From positions 806,001-870,000 of the forward strand of contig NZ_CP020474.1 in NCBI RefSeq assembly GCF_002080415.1: a stretch of DNA of 64,000 nucleotides, given 5' to 3'. Position 1 is the first letter of the stretch. Each line of letters starts with the position of its first letter. The translations under genes were made by a program, and so were the position numbers. Shown in pieces: positions 11,444 through 19,984 of the stretch. The notes below the pieces were generated by a model, which was not told the origin of the DNA, ran no database searches, and saw only the letters and a list, made by a program, of their open reading frames with translations. Source of the stretch: Roseovarius mucosus (GTDB lineage: Bacteria > Pseudomonadota > Alphaproteobacteria > Rhodobacterales > Rhodobacteraceae).

Positions 11444-12160
11444 TCAGCCCACCAGAGCAGCATTCCACCCAACATCATCAAGTGACCAATCGAAACCATG
11501 ATCCGGAAGACCATGAGCAACCGCTAGAAAACCCTTTGGGTAAGGGGGGCAAATGGCACTTGGTCTTTGCCGGAAGAACTCGTACCAAGCGCGCAGTTTT
11601 TCGAGCCTCTCGGGCAAGTGAACACCGTAGACGTCCGCTGCAAATTGCAGGGTCGCCATCGCGATACAGTCTGCAATGGTGTTCTCAGAGCCAGTTAGGA
11701 AGGGTCCTTGATTTTCAGTCAGTACGAGATCGAGGCGTTCCAGCTGCTTCAGATAGGCCGCCGCTGCAAAACGCGCTGTAGCTGGATGCTGCTCCTCCAT
11801 GCCGGCGAAGACCGGACTGCCCTTATGGGCCCATACCCCAAGCTGAAGCGCTGCCTCATCTGCGATGCTCATTGTTTCCCGCGTTCGGGCCTGCGCGGCG
11901 GGTGACCACCCGATCATGTTCGGCTGCGGATACCGATCCTCCAGATATTCCAAGATTGCGATCGAAGATCGGATCTTGTGACCATCTTCGGTTTGCAACA
12001 CTGGCACTGTTCCGAACGAACTCACTGCCCTCAGGCGGCCGAGACTTTCCGGGTCCATCGCATCAAAGGCAATCCGGTCTATATCGGTGATCCCTTTTTC
12101 GGAGAGGTAGATTCCGATGCGACGTGGGAAGAGCGCCCAGTTCAGTTCGTAAAGCTTCAT
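11444..12160 (-). CDS. Glutathione S-transferase family protein
   Basis: A 238-residue cytosolic GST-fold protein that probably conjugates or transfers glutathione; the substrate is unknown. The N-terminal thioredoxin-like domain begins MKLYELNWALFPRRIGIYL and has the glutathione-binding segment TVPVLQTEDGHKIRSSIAILEYLEDRY; an all-helical C-terminal domain follows with the N-capping-type motif NTIADCIAMATLQF. The start at 12160 has GGAAGGAAACTCC before it; upstream frame extension is not GST-like. It lies 25 bases after the flavoprotein gene and is the last gene of an Rrf2-flavoprotein-GST operon, suggesting a role in electrophile or thiol stress. Confidence 0.88.
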   Translation of the reverse strand: MKLYELNWALFPRRIGIYLSEKGITDIDRIAFDAMDPESLGRLRAVSSFGTVPVLQTEDGHKIRSSIAILEYLEDRYPQPNMIGWSPAAQARTRETMSIADEAALQLGVWAHKGSPVFAGMEEQHPATARFAAAAYLKQLERLDLVLTENQGPFLTGSENTIADCIAMATLQFAADVYGVHLPERLEKLRAWYEFFRQRPSAICPPYPKGFLAVAHGLPDHGFDWSLDDVGWNAALVG

Positions 12161-12185
12161 GGAGTTTCCTTCCAATAGTTTGATC

Positions 12186-13079
12186 TCAGCGCGAGGGCCA
12201 AACAAGTGATCTGTGAATTTGTGCGCCGGCAGTTGCGCCATCGGCCACGGCAAGCGACACCGAGTGCGGGGCGCGTGCGACATCACCGCACGCAAATACG
12301 CCACAGATAGATGTCTCTTTCTCATCGGACGTCCGCAGCTGAGACCCCATGGGCGTTTCTATCAAGGCGCAGCCCATGGTTTCGGCCACCGCACTGGCCG
12401 GCGAACAGATGGGCGCCGTGAACAAACCGGCAAAGTCCACGCGGCGACCGTCGGTCAGAAAAACTTCGGCCTTGCCCTCGATCCGATCGATTGGCGTTTC
12501 CTCCATGGTAGCACCGCGGCGATGAAGATCGGTACGGGTTTCATCGTCGAGTGGCATCAGGGCGTTGGTCAGGAATGTGACCTTGCCCCACTCTGTCAGC
12601 AACTGCGCCTGATGCACGGACATGGGCCCGGTTGCAATCACGCCGATATGGCCCTGAGCCAGCTCGTAGCCATGGCAATAGGGGCAGTGAAAAACCGAAC
12701 GCCCCCACCGCTCTGCCAGTCCAGGCACCGAGGGCAGTCCATCCGTCACACCGGTGGCGAACAGCAGGCGACGCGTTTCGAAGCGCTCGCCAGTGGTGAG
12801 GGTCACTTGGAACGCGTCGTTCTCTCCAGCAGCGCTGGCAACCTCGCCCTCTTTCCAGGTCAGGGTCGGATACGCCTCGAGCTGGGTTCGGGCAATGCCG
12901 GCCAGTTCGGCCGGATCGACACCATCCTGTCCCAGAAAGCCATAGGAGTGGCTGGCTGACCGGTTGCGTCGCATCCCGGCGTCGATGATCAGCACTGACC
13001 TGCGCGCACGCAGAAGCTGCAGGGCGGCTGCCATTCCTGCATAGCCACCCCCGACTAAGATAACATCCTGCATTTTCAT
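12186..13079 (-). CDS. Thioredoxin reductase-like FAD oxidoreductase with CPYC motif
   Basis: A 297-residue flavoprotein of the low-molecular-weight thioredoxin reductase fold. The FAD site GGGYAGMAA is at residues 10-18, the redox motif CPYC lies at 132-135 within HCPYCHGYEL, and the second FAD motif FACGDVARAPHS is at 262-273. CPYCHGYE-type motifs are known from dithiol oxidases such as GliT of gliotoxin biosynthesis. The region that normally binds NADPH reads GVIATGPMS and lacks the usual GGGxSA and HRRxxxR signatures, so the electron acceptor may be oxygen rather than NADPH donating (inference). It overlaps the Rrf2 gene by 4 bases and precedes a GST gene. Confidence 0.85.
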   Translation of the reverse strand: MKMQDVILVGGGYAGMAAALQLLRARRSVLIIDAGMRRNRSASHSYGFLGQDGVDPAELAGIARTQLEAYPTLTWKEGEVASAAGENDAFQVTLTTGERFETRRLLFATGVTDGLPSVPGLAERWGRSVFHCPYCHGYELAQGHIGVIATGPMSVHQAQLLTEWGKVTFLTNALMPLDDETRTDLHRRGATMEETPIDRIEGKAEVFLTDGRRVDFAGLFTAPICSPASAVAETMGCALIETPMGSQLRTSDEKETSICGVFACGDVARAPHSVSLAVADGATAGAQIHRSLVWPSR

Positions 13080-13519
13080 TCTTTCTGTTTAAGCGTTTCC
13101 GCGTGGCGACGTTTGAAGTCGGCAGCCAGATCGGCAAGTGTGACATGAGCGAAACGCTCAAGCAGCAACGCTTCGGCTTCTTCAAACGTGTGTTCCAGTG
13201 CGGCGTTGACCGACTGCTCCACCAGGCAGAAGGGGTTCTCTGTCCGATTGCCAATCGCGAAAATGGCTGGTTCTCCAAGTGCCTTGTGCAACTGGTGCAA
13301 GGTCACGACCTCAAGATCGGCGGTGATGCGCCATCCCCCAGCGTGGCCCCGAGCGGACGAAACGATCCCTGCTTCACGCAGAAATGCCATGGTGCGCCGC
13401 ACGACAACAGGATTGGTGCCCATGCACTGCGAGATGGCTTCCGAAGTCATGGGCCCTTCGTGCTCTGCCATGTGCAGAAGCGCGTGAAGGACGGAGGAAA
13501 GGCGGCTATCTCTTTTCAT
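13076..13519 (-). CDS. Rrf2 family transcriptional regulator
   Basis: A 147-residue winged-helix regulator, probably the autoregulator of the downstream flavoprotein and GST genes. The HTH occupies residues 1-65 (SEAISQCMGTNPVVVRRTMAFLREAGIV, wing ARGHAGGW). It has only two cysteines: Cys32 in the HTH and Cys98 in the effector region (NPFCLVEQ). The three-cysteine iron-sulfur set of IscR or NsrR is absent, so a thiol-based sensor like HypR or YwnA is more likely. The start at 13519 gives the normal Rrf2 beginning; an in-frame ATG 36 bases upstream would translate through the promoter. No Shine-Dalgarno precedes 13519. Confidence 0.9.
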   Translation of the reverse strand: MKRDSRLSSVLHALLHMAEHEGPMTSEAISQCMGTNPVVVRRTMAFLREAGIVSSARGHAGGWRITADLEVVTLHQLHKALGEPAIFAIGNRTENPFCLVEQSVNAALEHTFEEAEALLLERFAHVTLADLAADFKRRHAETLKQKE

Positions 13520-13555
13520 GTAACAATATATGTTACGATTCGTGCAGTGTGTCAA
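13520..13555 (-). promoter_or_regulatory. Rrf2 promoter with operator palindrome abutting the start codon
   Basis: On the minus strand a consensus -35 TTGACA (13550-13555) is followed after 17 bases by CATATA (13527-13532); TATATT at 13525-13530 is an alternative -10. The perfect inverted repeat GTAACA-ATATA-TGTTAC (13520-13536) covers the -10 and ends one base before the ATG. Transcription should begin at or within a few bases of the start codon, implying a leaderless mRNA and repression by occlusion of RNA polymerase. The regulator and start-site claims are inferences. Confidence 0.7.
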
Positions 13556-13814
13556 GTTATAGGGCGATCATTCCAAGAATGCCTCTTTTCACCAATGAAC
13601 CAGCGACCGCTTCCAAAGCCGTCCCCCTAATCCCTTTCAGACCCGCCAGTTACCGAACCTTTCGGAAGGGCTGCCGAGAGCCGCCATTCGCTGCTCAACA
13701 GAATATCGACACGACGGGCTCTTTCCAAACCTTCGCCCACACACAGCAAGAATGTCCGATTACGGTTTTAGCCCAACGGTATAACGTGAAAGTCAAACAA
13801 CCTGCCAACTCCCC

Positions 13815-14828
13815 CTACTCCGCCGCCACCATGCGCGTCGTCTCAGCCTTCGGAAACGGCACCAACCGCCCCGCGTCCTCATCCCAGAGCTTCAACCGGA
13901 AACTGCGGATCGCCTCGGGCCAGCGGATCACGTCATGGGCGCGCAACGGCTCCGGCAACGCCCTCTGACAGCGCCGCAGGTTATAGGACGGAATACCGGG
14001 GTTGTAGTGATGCAGGTCGTGATAGGCGATATTGCCCGTCCCCAGATCCCACAGCCACCCCAGATCAAGCGAGCTTGACCCCACAAGCGTCGCCTTGCGG
14101 AAATCGAGCGATGGCTTGCGATCCCAATAGGTCTCTTCGAAATTGTGCTGGAGATAGACCAGAAACACCCCGATCACCCCCGCCAGCAGCGCGCTCAGCG
14201 CCCAGACCACCAAGCCCGCCACGCCCAACCCGGCCCAGATAAGCATCAAATAGCCCGCCAGCATCAGGTTATGCGCAATCACCCCCCATACCCCCACCAC
14301 TCGCGTATTGCGCGGCCAGCGATAGGCGATGAAATAAGCGTAAATGCCTCCCAGTGACAGCATCACCACCGGATTGCGATAGAGCCGATACCACAGCCGT
14401 CTGTGCCATGGTGCCGCCTGCCATTCTGCCAGCGTCATCGTATAAACCTCGGTCGTCTCGCGGTGATCGAGATTGCCCAGATAGGCGTGATGCTGGTTGT
14501 GATTGTATTGCATGACCCGGTATGGCGTCAGCGAAAACACCGATAGGGCATAGCCCACCACGTCATTCAGCCCTTTGCGCCGAAAAAGCGCGGCATGCCC
14601 GCAATCGTGTTGCAACACGTAAAGCCGCACCGAAGCAAAGGCGAGCACGCCAACCATCGCCACCGCGCCAGCCCACTGCCCCGCCTCTGCCAAAGCCACA
14701 CCCAGGATCAGCGCGCCGCCATAGACCACAAGAGTGCCAGCAAACGACAGCGCGCCGCGACCATCGCTCTTGGTGGTATAGGGTCTGAGAAAGGCGCGCA
14801 GCGCCGCCTGATCGGGGGTCTCGGTCAT
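13815..14828 (-). CDS. Fatty acid desaturase
   Basis: A 337-residue membrane-bound di-iron desaturase that introduces a double bond into fatty acyl chains of membrane lipids or a related hydrocarbon. The three histidine boxes are visible: HDCGHA, HNQHH and DLHHYN (plus the distal LQHNFEE). Hydrophobic pairs lie around residues 30-70 and 185-235. The start at 14828 is chosen because GGAGG sits 5 bases upstream; longer in-frame starts add residues without family resemblance. It is monocistronic on the minus strand, after a 109-base gap from der. Regiospecificity cannot be read from sequence. Confidence 0.9.
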   Translation of the reverse strand: MTETPDQAALRAFLRPYTTKSDGRGALSFAGTLVVYGGALILGVALAEAGQWAGAVAMVGVLAFASVRLYVLQHDCGHAALFRRKGLNDVVGYALSVFSLTPYRVMQYNHNQHHAYLGNLDHRETTEVYTMTLAEWQAAPWHRRLWYRLYRNPVVMLSLGGIYAYFIAYRWPRNTRVVGVWGVIAHNLMLAGYLMLIWAGLGVAGLVVWALSALLAGVIGVFLVYLQHNFEETYWDRKPSLDFRKATLVGSSSLDLGWLWDLGTGNIAYHDLHHYNPGIPSYNLRRCQRALPEPLRAHDVIRWPEAIRSFRLKLWDEDAGRLVPFPKAETTRMVAAE

Positions 14829-14937
14829 GTCAGCCTCCATGCCACAGAGGGGTAACACTCTTTGGCCTCAGAGATTTGACCTCGCCCCGCACGAATGCAA
14901 GAGGGGCTGCACAGGAATTTGCACGCCCCTGCCCGGA

Positions 14938-16404
14938 TCAGTCGCTTGATCGCCCCGTCAAATGCTTGCGCAGGCTCGACGGCCCGGCCTTTTTCTTGCT
15001 CTTGTAGGGGTTGCGATCCGCCTGACTGCGGAAATAAAGGCGGATTGGCGTGCCCGGCATGTCAAAATCTGCCCGCAACCCATTCACCAGATAGCGCGAA
15101 TAGCTCTCGGGCAATTTGTCGGGATGGCTGCACATCACCACGAATCCCGGTGGCCGCGTCTTGGCCTGCGTCATGTAGCGCAGTTTGACCCGACGGCCGC
15201 CCGGCGCGGGCGGCGGGTGCTGCTCCAACATGCCGATCAGCCAACGGTTCAGTTGCGCCGTGGTCACGCGCCGGTTCCAGACCTCATGCGCCTTGGCCAC
15301 CGCATCGCGCAGGCGGTCCAGCCCCTTGCCAGTCTTGGCCGAGACGGTGACCAGAGGCGCGCCGCGCAATTGCGGCAAAAGCCGCTCGAATGCCTCGCGC
15401 AGCTCTCTGATCTTGTCGCTCTTGTCGGGCTCCATGTCCCATTTGTTGATCGCCACCACCACCGCGCGCCCCTCGCGCTCGGCCAGATCGGCGATCCGCA
15501 AATCCTGTTGTTCAAAGGGAATCGCGGCATCAAGCAGAACCACCACCACTTCGGCAAATTTCACCGCCCGCAGCCCGTCGGACACCGACAGCTTTTCCAG
15601 CTTGTCCTGCACCTTGGCCTTCTTGCGCATGCCTGCCGTGTCGAAAATCCGCACCGGCATCCCGTCCCAGTCGATCCGCAGCGAGATCGCATCGCGCGTG
15701 ATCCCCGCCTCAGGCCCGGTCAAGAGCCGCTCTTCCCCAAGGATCTTGTTGATTAGCGTCGATTTTCCGGCATTGGGCCGCCCCACCACCGCCACCTGCA
15801 TCGGACGGGCCTCGGTCGGCTTGCGATAGCTGACATCCTCGTCGTCCTCGATATCCTCGTCGAGCGACACATCCACCTCTGGTGCTTCCGCCGCCGCGCG
15901 CGCCTCAAAGGCATCAGCCAGAGGCATCAGCTGGGAATAGAGGTCGTTCAACCCCTCGCCATGCTCTGCCGACATGCGAATAGGCTCGCCCAGACCCAGC
16001 CCCCAGGCCTCGATCACGCCCGCATCCGCCGCCGATCCTTCGGCCTTGTTGGCGGCAAGGATCACATGCGCCGAACGCTTGCGGAGAATCTCGGCAAGGC
16101 TTTCGTCGGTGGGCGTGACCCCGGTGCGCGCGTCGATCACAAAGAGGCAAATATCCGCCATGTCGACTGCGCGCTCTGTCAGCTTGCGCATCCGGCCCTG
16201 AAGGCTCTCGTCGGTGGCATCTTCCAGACCTGCCGTGTCAATCACCGTAAAGCGCAGATCGCCCAATCGCGCGGCCCCTTCGCGCAGGTCTCGGGTAACG
16301 CCGGGCTGGTTGTCAACCAAGGCAAGGCGCTTGCCCACCAGACGGTTGAAGAGCGTCGATTTGCCAACATTGGGACGGCCCACGATGGCTACGGAAAAGG
16401 TCAT
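14938..16404 (-). CDS. der: Ribosome biogenesis GTPase Der
   Basis: Double GTPase needed for assembly of the 50S ribosomal subunit. It is 488 residues with two G domains: the first starts [17 protein letters not shown], the second [18 protein letters not shown], each followed by DxxG ([16 protein letters not shown]) and NKxD/NKAE motifs. A C-terminal KH-like domain follows. An acidic linker ([13 protein letters not shown]) separates the G domains. It lies downstream of bamB on the same strand, as in the widely conserved yfgM-bamB-der arrangement. Confidence 0.97.
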   Translation of the reverse strand: MTFSVAIVGRPNVGKSTLFNRLVGKRLALVDNQPGVTRDLREGAARLGDLRFTVIDTAGLEDATDESLQGRMRKLTERAVDMADICLFVIDARTGVTPTDESLAEILRKRSAHVILAANKAEGSAADAGVIEAWGLGLGEPIRMSAEHGEGLNDLYSQLMPLADAFEARAAAEAPEVDVSLDEDIEDDEDVSYRKPTEARPMQVAVVGRPNAGKSTLINKILGEERLLTGPEAGITRDAISLRIDWDGMPVRIFDTAGMRKKAKVQDKLEKLSVSDGLRAVKFAEVVVVLLDAAIPFEQQDLRIADLAEREGRAVVVAINKWDMEPDKSDKIRELREAFERLLPQLRGAPLVTVSAKTGKGLDRLRDAVAKAHEVWNRRVTTAQLNRWLIGMLEQHPPPAPGGRRVKLRYMTQAKTRPPGFVVMCSHPDKLPESYSRYLVNGLRADFDMPGTPIRLYFRSQADRNPYKSKKKAGPSSLRKHLTGRSSD

Positions 16405-16453
16405 GTCTCAGGCTCCGATACGGATCAAGTCGCCCTGATACAGGATCGCACGA

Positions 16454-17782
16454 TCAACGGAAAGCCAGCAATTGACCCTTTTTCGACACGACATAAAGCG
16501 TATTGCCCGCAACCACCGGGTTGGACGTGGCACCACCGGGCAAATCCCGCGCGCCCGTCATCTGCCCCGAGGCCGGATCAAAGAACCGCAATTGCCCGTC
16601 GCCCGAGGCCAGGATCAGCTGTCCACCGGCCAGAATGGGGCCAAAATGGCCCACGATTTCGGCCTGTCGCTTGGGCTTGCGATCCGCAAAGAGCGGCAAT
16701 TCATGCCCCCAGATGCGCGTCCCGTCCTCGGTGGCAAGCCGCACCAATTCGTTGCGATCCGTGACCATGAACAGCGAGTCCCCGGCCGGCCAAACCGGGT
16801 TAAGCGGGCCTTCTTCGGCAGTCCAGAGGCGGTTGCCGCTGCCAAGGCTTAGCGCCACAGTGCGCCCCGAGTGGCTACCGGTATAGAGGCGGTCGCCCAC
16901 GACCACCGGATCGCCGGTGATGTCATCCACCCGCGCACTCGCTACGCCCAAACGCTCGCCCGCAACCTGCGCATCCCAGAGGCGCAGACCACCCCGGCGG
17001 AATGCGCCCTGCAATTCCCCTGCACCAAAGGCAAAGACCACGTATTTGTCGGTGATGGCCGGGGCAGGTCCGCCCAAGACGTTGTGAATATCCGGCGTGC
17101 CGCTCAACTGCCAGGCAATCCGCCCGGTGTCCGTCTCGATGGCCCACGCCACATCATCGCCCGCAACCACATAGACCAGCCCGTCAAAGACCGCCGGTGT
17201 GCCGGTGCCGGGCGATCCCAACGCCTGTTGCCAGATCACGCCGCCTGTCGCAGGGTCAACCGCCGTGAGCAGGCCAAACCCGGACGAGACAAAGAGCTTG
17301 CCATCGCCATAGGCCAAGCCGCCACCGCTGGCATTGTCAGACCTGTCATTGGCCGGCGTAAGGTCGCGCGTCCAGAGCAATTGCCCCGTGGTCGAGACAG
17401 CCGCCACCGTCGCCTCGGCATCCAGTGTAAAGATACGCCCTTCGGCCACTACCGGGTCAGCGGTGATCCGCACCCGCCGCCCGTCACCTGCGCCGATATT
17501 GACCGACCACGCCAGTTGCGGTGCACGCGACAGCGCGGGATGGGCCGTGCGCGTTGCAGGCGTTCCGATGCGCTGGCGCCAGTCCGCATTGACTGTCGCC
17601 GCTGGCAGCGAAACGGGCAGAACTTGGTTTGTTGGTGTCACACTTGCCTGAGCGCGCGCAGTCTCGCTCTGGAGAACCTCGCGAATTCCCTCGCGCTCAC
17701 CGCTCAGAATCTGTGTCTTCTTGGTGCAGGCCGTCAGCGCAAGGACTGCAATCAGCCCAAGGATCAATCCGTTCGGTTTCAC
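16454..17782 (-). CDS. bamB: PQQ-like beta-propeller lipoprotein, BamB-type
   Basis: Probable outer-membrane lipoprotein of the BAM complex, helping insert beta-barrel proteins. Starting from GTG at 17782 gives a 442-residue product with a lipoprotein signal peptide and lipobox LTAC (Cys19). The upstream in-frame ATG would add an unlikely basic leader. The mature part shows repeated PQQ-propeller blades with recurring G-x-x-Y/F-V, AVDPATGGVIWQQ and AIETDTGRIAWQL motifs. Position between a YfgM-like gene and der supports BamB over a generic PQQ protein. Confidence 0.88.
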   Translation of the reverse strand: MKPNGLILGLIAVLALTACTKKTQILSGEREGIREVLQSETARAQASVTPTNQVLPVSLPAATVNADWRQRIGTPATRTAHPALSRAPQLAWSVNIGAGDGRRVRITADPVVAEGRIFTLDAEATVAAVSTTGQLLWTRDLTPANDRSDNASGGGLAYGDGKLFVSSGFGLLTAVDPATGGVIWQQALGSPGTGTPAVFDGLVYVVAGDDVAWAIETDTGRIAWQLSGTPDIHNVLGGPAPAITDKYVVFAFGAGELQGAFRRGGLRLWDAQVAGERLGVASARVDDITGDPVVVGDRLYTGSHSGRTVALSLGSGNRLWTAEEGPLNPVWPAGDSLFMVTDRNELVRLATEDGTRIWGHELPLFADRKPKRQAEIVGHFGPILAGGQLILASGDGQLRFFDPASGQMTGARDLPGGATSNPVVAGNTLYVVSKKGQLLAFR

Positions 17783-17855
17783 TGCTCTTGCCCTCACTCT
17801 TCGCCTTTTGCCGTCCTGCCGGCCCGCATGAGCCTGTCGCCCGACGCGGCCCCTG

Positions 17856-18545
17856 TCATTCACCTAGCGACTCGGCCCCTGTGACAGGCTCCGGCAGGTC
17901 GGGCATATCTTCGCCCAAGGCCACAATCACTTGTGTCACGCGCCTACGCAAGCCCATCGTCGCCTCCGCGTCGCTGGCAATCGCGCCAAGACGCTCCAAA
18001 GCCGCATCCCGGTTGCCCGTTTCCAGATCAATCAACGCCAATTGTTCCTCGGCCAAGAGGCGTAAAACCCCGCCGCTCAACGCCAATCCGTTCAAGCGCC
18101 CGCGCCGTGCCTCGGCATCCAGCCCCGAACCCGGAAGCATCACCGCCTTGAGCGTTGCAATATTGCGATAGACGGCATCCACATCCGACCGGTCTGCCAG
18201 CGCCAGCAACCGCGTCGCCGCTGCCTCGGGGGTGTCCGCCGCTTCTTCCGCCGCCGCGAGCAAGGCAATCACCGATCCCGCTTGGGCCCCCGGCGCCTCG
18301 ATTGCATCCAGTGCTGCGGCGCGGGCGCTCCGGTCTTCGGTGGCCAAGGCCGCCAGCACCGCATCGCCCAACGCTTGGGCGGCGGCCTGATCCTGCGCCT
18401 TGCGCCATTCGTTCCACGCGGCACCGCCCACCAACATCAGGATCGCCAGAACCGCGATCCAGCCATATCGGCGCATCAACGCGAACAGCCTGTCGCGGCG
18501 CACCTCTTCAGTGACTTCATCGATGAAAGTGTCGGTGTTGCTCAC
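17856..18545 (-). CDS. YfgM-like membrane-anchored ancillary protein
   Basis: A 229-residue protein with a short cytoplasmic N-terminus, one membrane helix at about residues 29-44 and an alanine-rich helical periplasmic domain with TPR-like character. It resembles YfgM (the UPF0070/DUF2133-type family), a Sec-associated periplasmic chaperone. GTG at 18545 is taken as start because GGGG precedes it and SNTDTFIDEV is the typical family opening; the upstream ATG would add an arginine/glycine-rich leader. It is upstream of bamB and der, with which it probably forms one transcript. Confidence 0.82.
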   Translation of the reverse strand: MSNTDTFIDEVTEEVRRDRLFALMRRYGWIAVLAILMLVGGAAWNEWRKAQDQAAAQALGDAVLAALATEDRSARAAALDAIEAPGAQAGSVIALLAAAEEAADTPEAAATRLLALADRSDVDAVYRNIATLKAVMLPGSGLDAEARRGRLNGLALSGGVLRLLAEEQLALIDLETGNRDAALERLGAIASDAEATMGLRRRVTQVIVALGEDMPDLPEPVTGAESLGE

Positions 18546-18658
18546 GCCGCGCCCCCCTTGAATTTCGCCCCTCTTACCCCGAAGCCCTGCCCCTGCCAAG
18601 GGGCACCGCGCCCGCGACGCAAGGGCGTGCTTGCAGCAGGCATTGGAAAAGATTAATC

Positions 18659-18674
18659 TGAACCGGTTGGTTTA
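18659..18674. promoter_or_regulatory. Possible operator of the efflux operon
   Basis: Semi-palindrome TGAACC-GGTT-GGTTTA, arms matching at 5 of 6 positions, in the upstream region of the RND adaptor gene. Sequences of this style are typical TetR-family operators of RND pumps, but no tetR gene lies next to it in this window and no clear -35/-10 pair was recognised. Tentative. Confidence 0.3.
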
Positions 18675-18766
18675 GCGTAAGCCAATGATGTTGCGTCAAG
18701 GGCATGTCCCGCAAGGCAGGCCCAAGCCCGGCCCAACGCCACGCCTCATGGCCCGAAGGTAGATAA

Positions 18767-19984
18767 ATGCGGTTGCTTCCTGTTCTCATCGCCCTCGTGG
18801 TCTCTGTCCTTGTCTATGTTCTTGTCTTTGAGCATGACAGATTTCTTCCAGCCCCCGCCACTCAGCCGCAAACCGAAACCACATCACCAGAAACCGCCCC
18901 CCAAACGACGCAGATCATGCGCGTCGTGGCCCTGCGTTCACAAGCGCGTGAGGTCGACAGCGCCGTCGTGGTGCGCGGCAGATCCGAGGCTGACCGCATC
19001 GTCGAATTGCGCGCCGAAACCTCGGGCCTTGTCATCAACGACCCGCTGCGCAAAGGGCATATGGTGACCCAAGGCGATATCCTTTGCCGCCTTGACCCCG
19101 CCGCGCGCAACGCCGCTCTGGCCGAGGCCCAAGCCCGGCTGAGCGAATCCCAAACCCGCATCCCCGAGGCCGAGGCCCGCGCCAACGAGGCCCGCGCCCA
19201 ACTCGAAGAGGCTGAAATCAATGCCAACGCCGCCGAAAACCTTGTCGAAAGCGGCTTTGCCTCACAAACCCGCGTCGCTGCAACACGTGCCGCGGTCAGC
19301 TCGGCGCAAGCAGCGGTGCAGTCGGCCACCTCTGGCCTAGAGGCCGCGCGCGCCGGGATCGAATCCGCCCGCGCCGCCGTCGCCGCCGCCGAAACCGAGA
19401 TCGCCCGCCTCGCCATCGTCGCGCCCTTCGACGGCGTGCTCGACACCGACACCGCCGAAATCGGCAGCCTTTTGCAACCCGGCGCGCTCTGCGCCACGGT
19501 GCTGCAACTCGACCCGATCACCATGGTCGGCTTCGTTTCGGAATTGCAGGTGGCCCGCGTGGAAATGAATGCCCCTGCGACAATTCGCATGGCCTCAGGC
19601 CGCAGGGTCGAGGGGCGCGTGACCTTCGTTGCCCGCTCCGCCGATGACGTCACCCGCACCTTTCGCGTTGAAGTGACTGTGCCCAACCCGGACCTCTCGC
19701 TGCGCGACGGGGAAACCGCCGAAATCCTGATCGGTGCCGCAGGCAAACGCGCGCATCTCCTGCCGCAATCCGCGCTCACTCTTGATGACGAGGGGGCCTT
19801 GGGCCTGCGCATCGTCAACCCCGAAAGCCTTGCCCAATTCGTCCCGGTCGAGCTCTTGCGCGATACACCCTCCGGTGTCTGGCTCACCGGACTGCCAGAT
19901 AGCGCCGATGTGATCGTGATCGGACAGGATTTCGTGACCGATGGCGTGCCCGTTGACCCGGTGTTTCAGGAGTTGGGCCAATGA
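18767..19984 (+). CDS. RND efflux periplasmic adaptor (HlyD/MFP family)
   Basis: A 405-residue membrane fusion protein that links an inner-membrane RND pump to an outer-membrane channel. Residues 1-22 form an N-terminal membrane anchor or signal. A split lipoyl domain (LVINDPLRKGHMVTQGDILCRLD and IVAPFDGVLDTDTAEIGSLL) flanks a long alanine/glutamate-rich coiled-coil hairpin (about residues 105-210). A beta-barrel and a membrane-proximal domain follow. AAGGTAGATAA precedes the ATG. The stop overlaps the pump start by 4 bases (ATGA). The outer-membrane channel gene is not in the window; substrate unknown. Confidence 0.93.
   Translation: MRLLPVLIALVVSVLVYVLVFEHDRFLPAPATQPQTETTSPETAPQTTQIMRVVALRSQAREVDSAVVVRGRSEADRIVELRAETSGLVINDPLRKGHMVTQGDILCRLDPAARNAALAEAQARLSESQTRIPEAEARANEARAQLEEAEINANAAENLVESGFASQTRVAATRAAVSSAQAAVQSATSGLEAARAGIESARAAVAAAETEIARLAIVAPFDGVLDTDTAEIGSLLQPGALCATVLQLDPITMVGFVSELQVARVEMNAPATIRMASGRRVEGRVTFVARSADDVTRTFRVEVTVPNPDLSLRDGETAEILIGAAGKRAHLLPQSALTLDDEGALGLRIVNPESLAQFVPVELLRDTPSGVWLTGLPDSADVIVIGQDFVTDGVPVDPVFQELGQ

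Noticed and set aside
11277-11468. A 63-codon cysteine-bearing minus-strand frame after the GST gene
   Set aside because: No ribosome binding site, partly overlaps the GST end, and no resemblance to a known family.
13384-13968. A 194-codon + strand frame across the Rrf2 promoter and desaturase end
   Set aside because: It crosses the divergent regulatory region, has no binding site and no domain.
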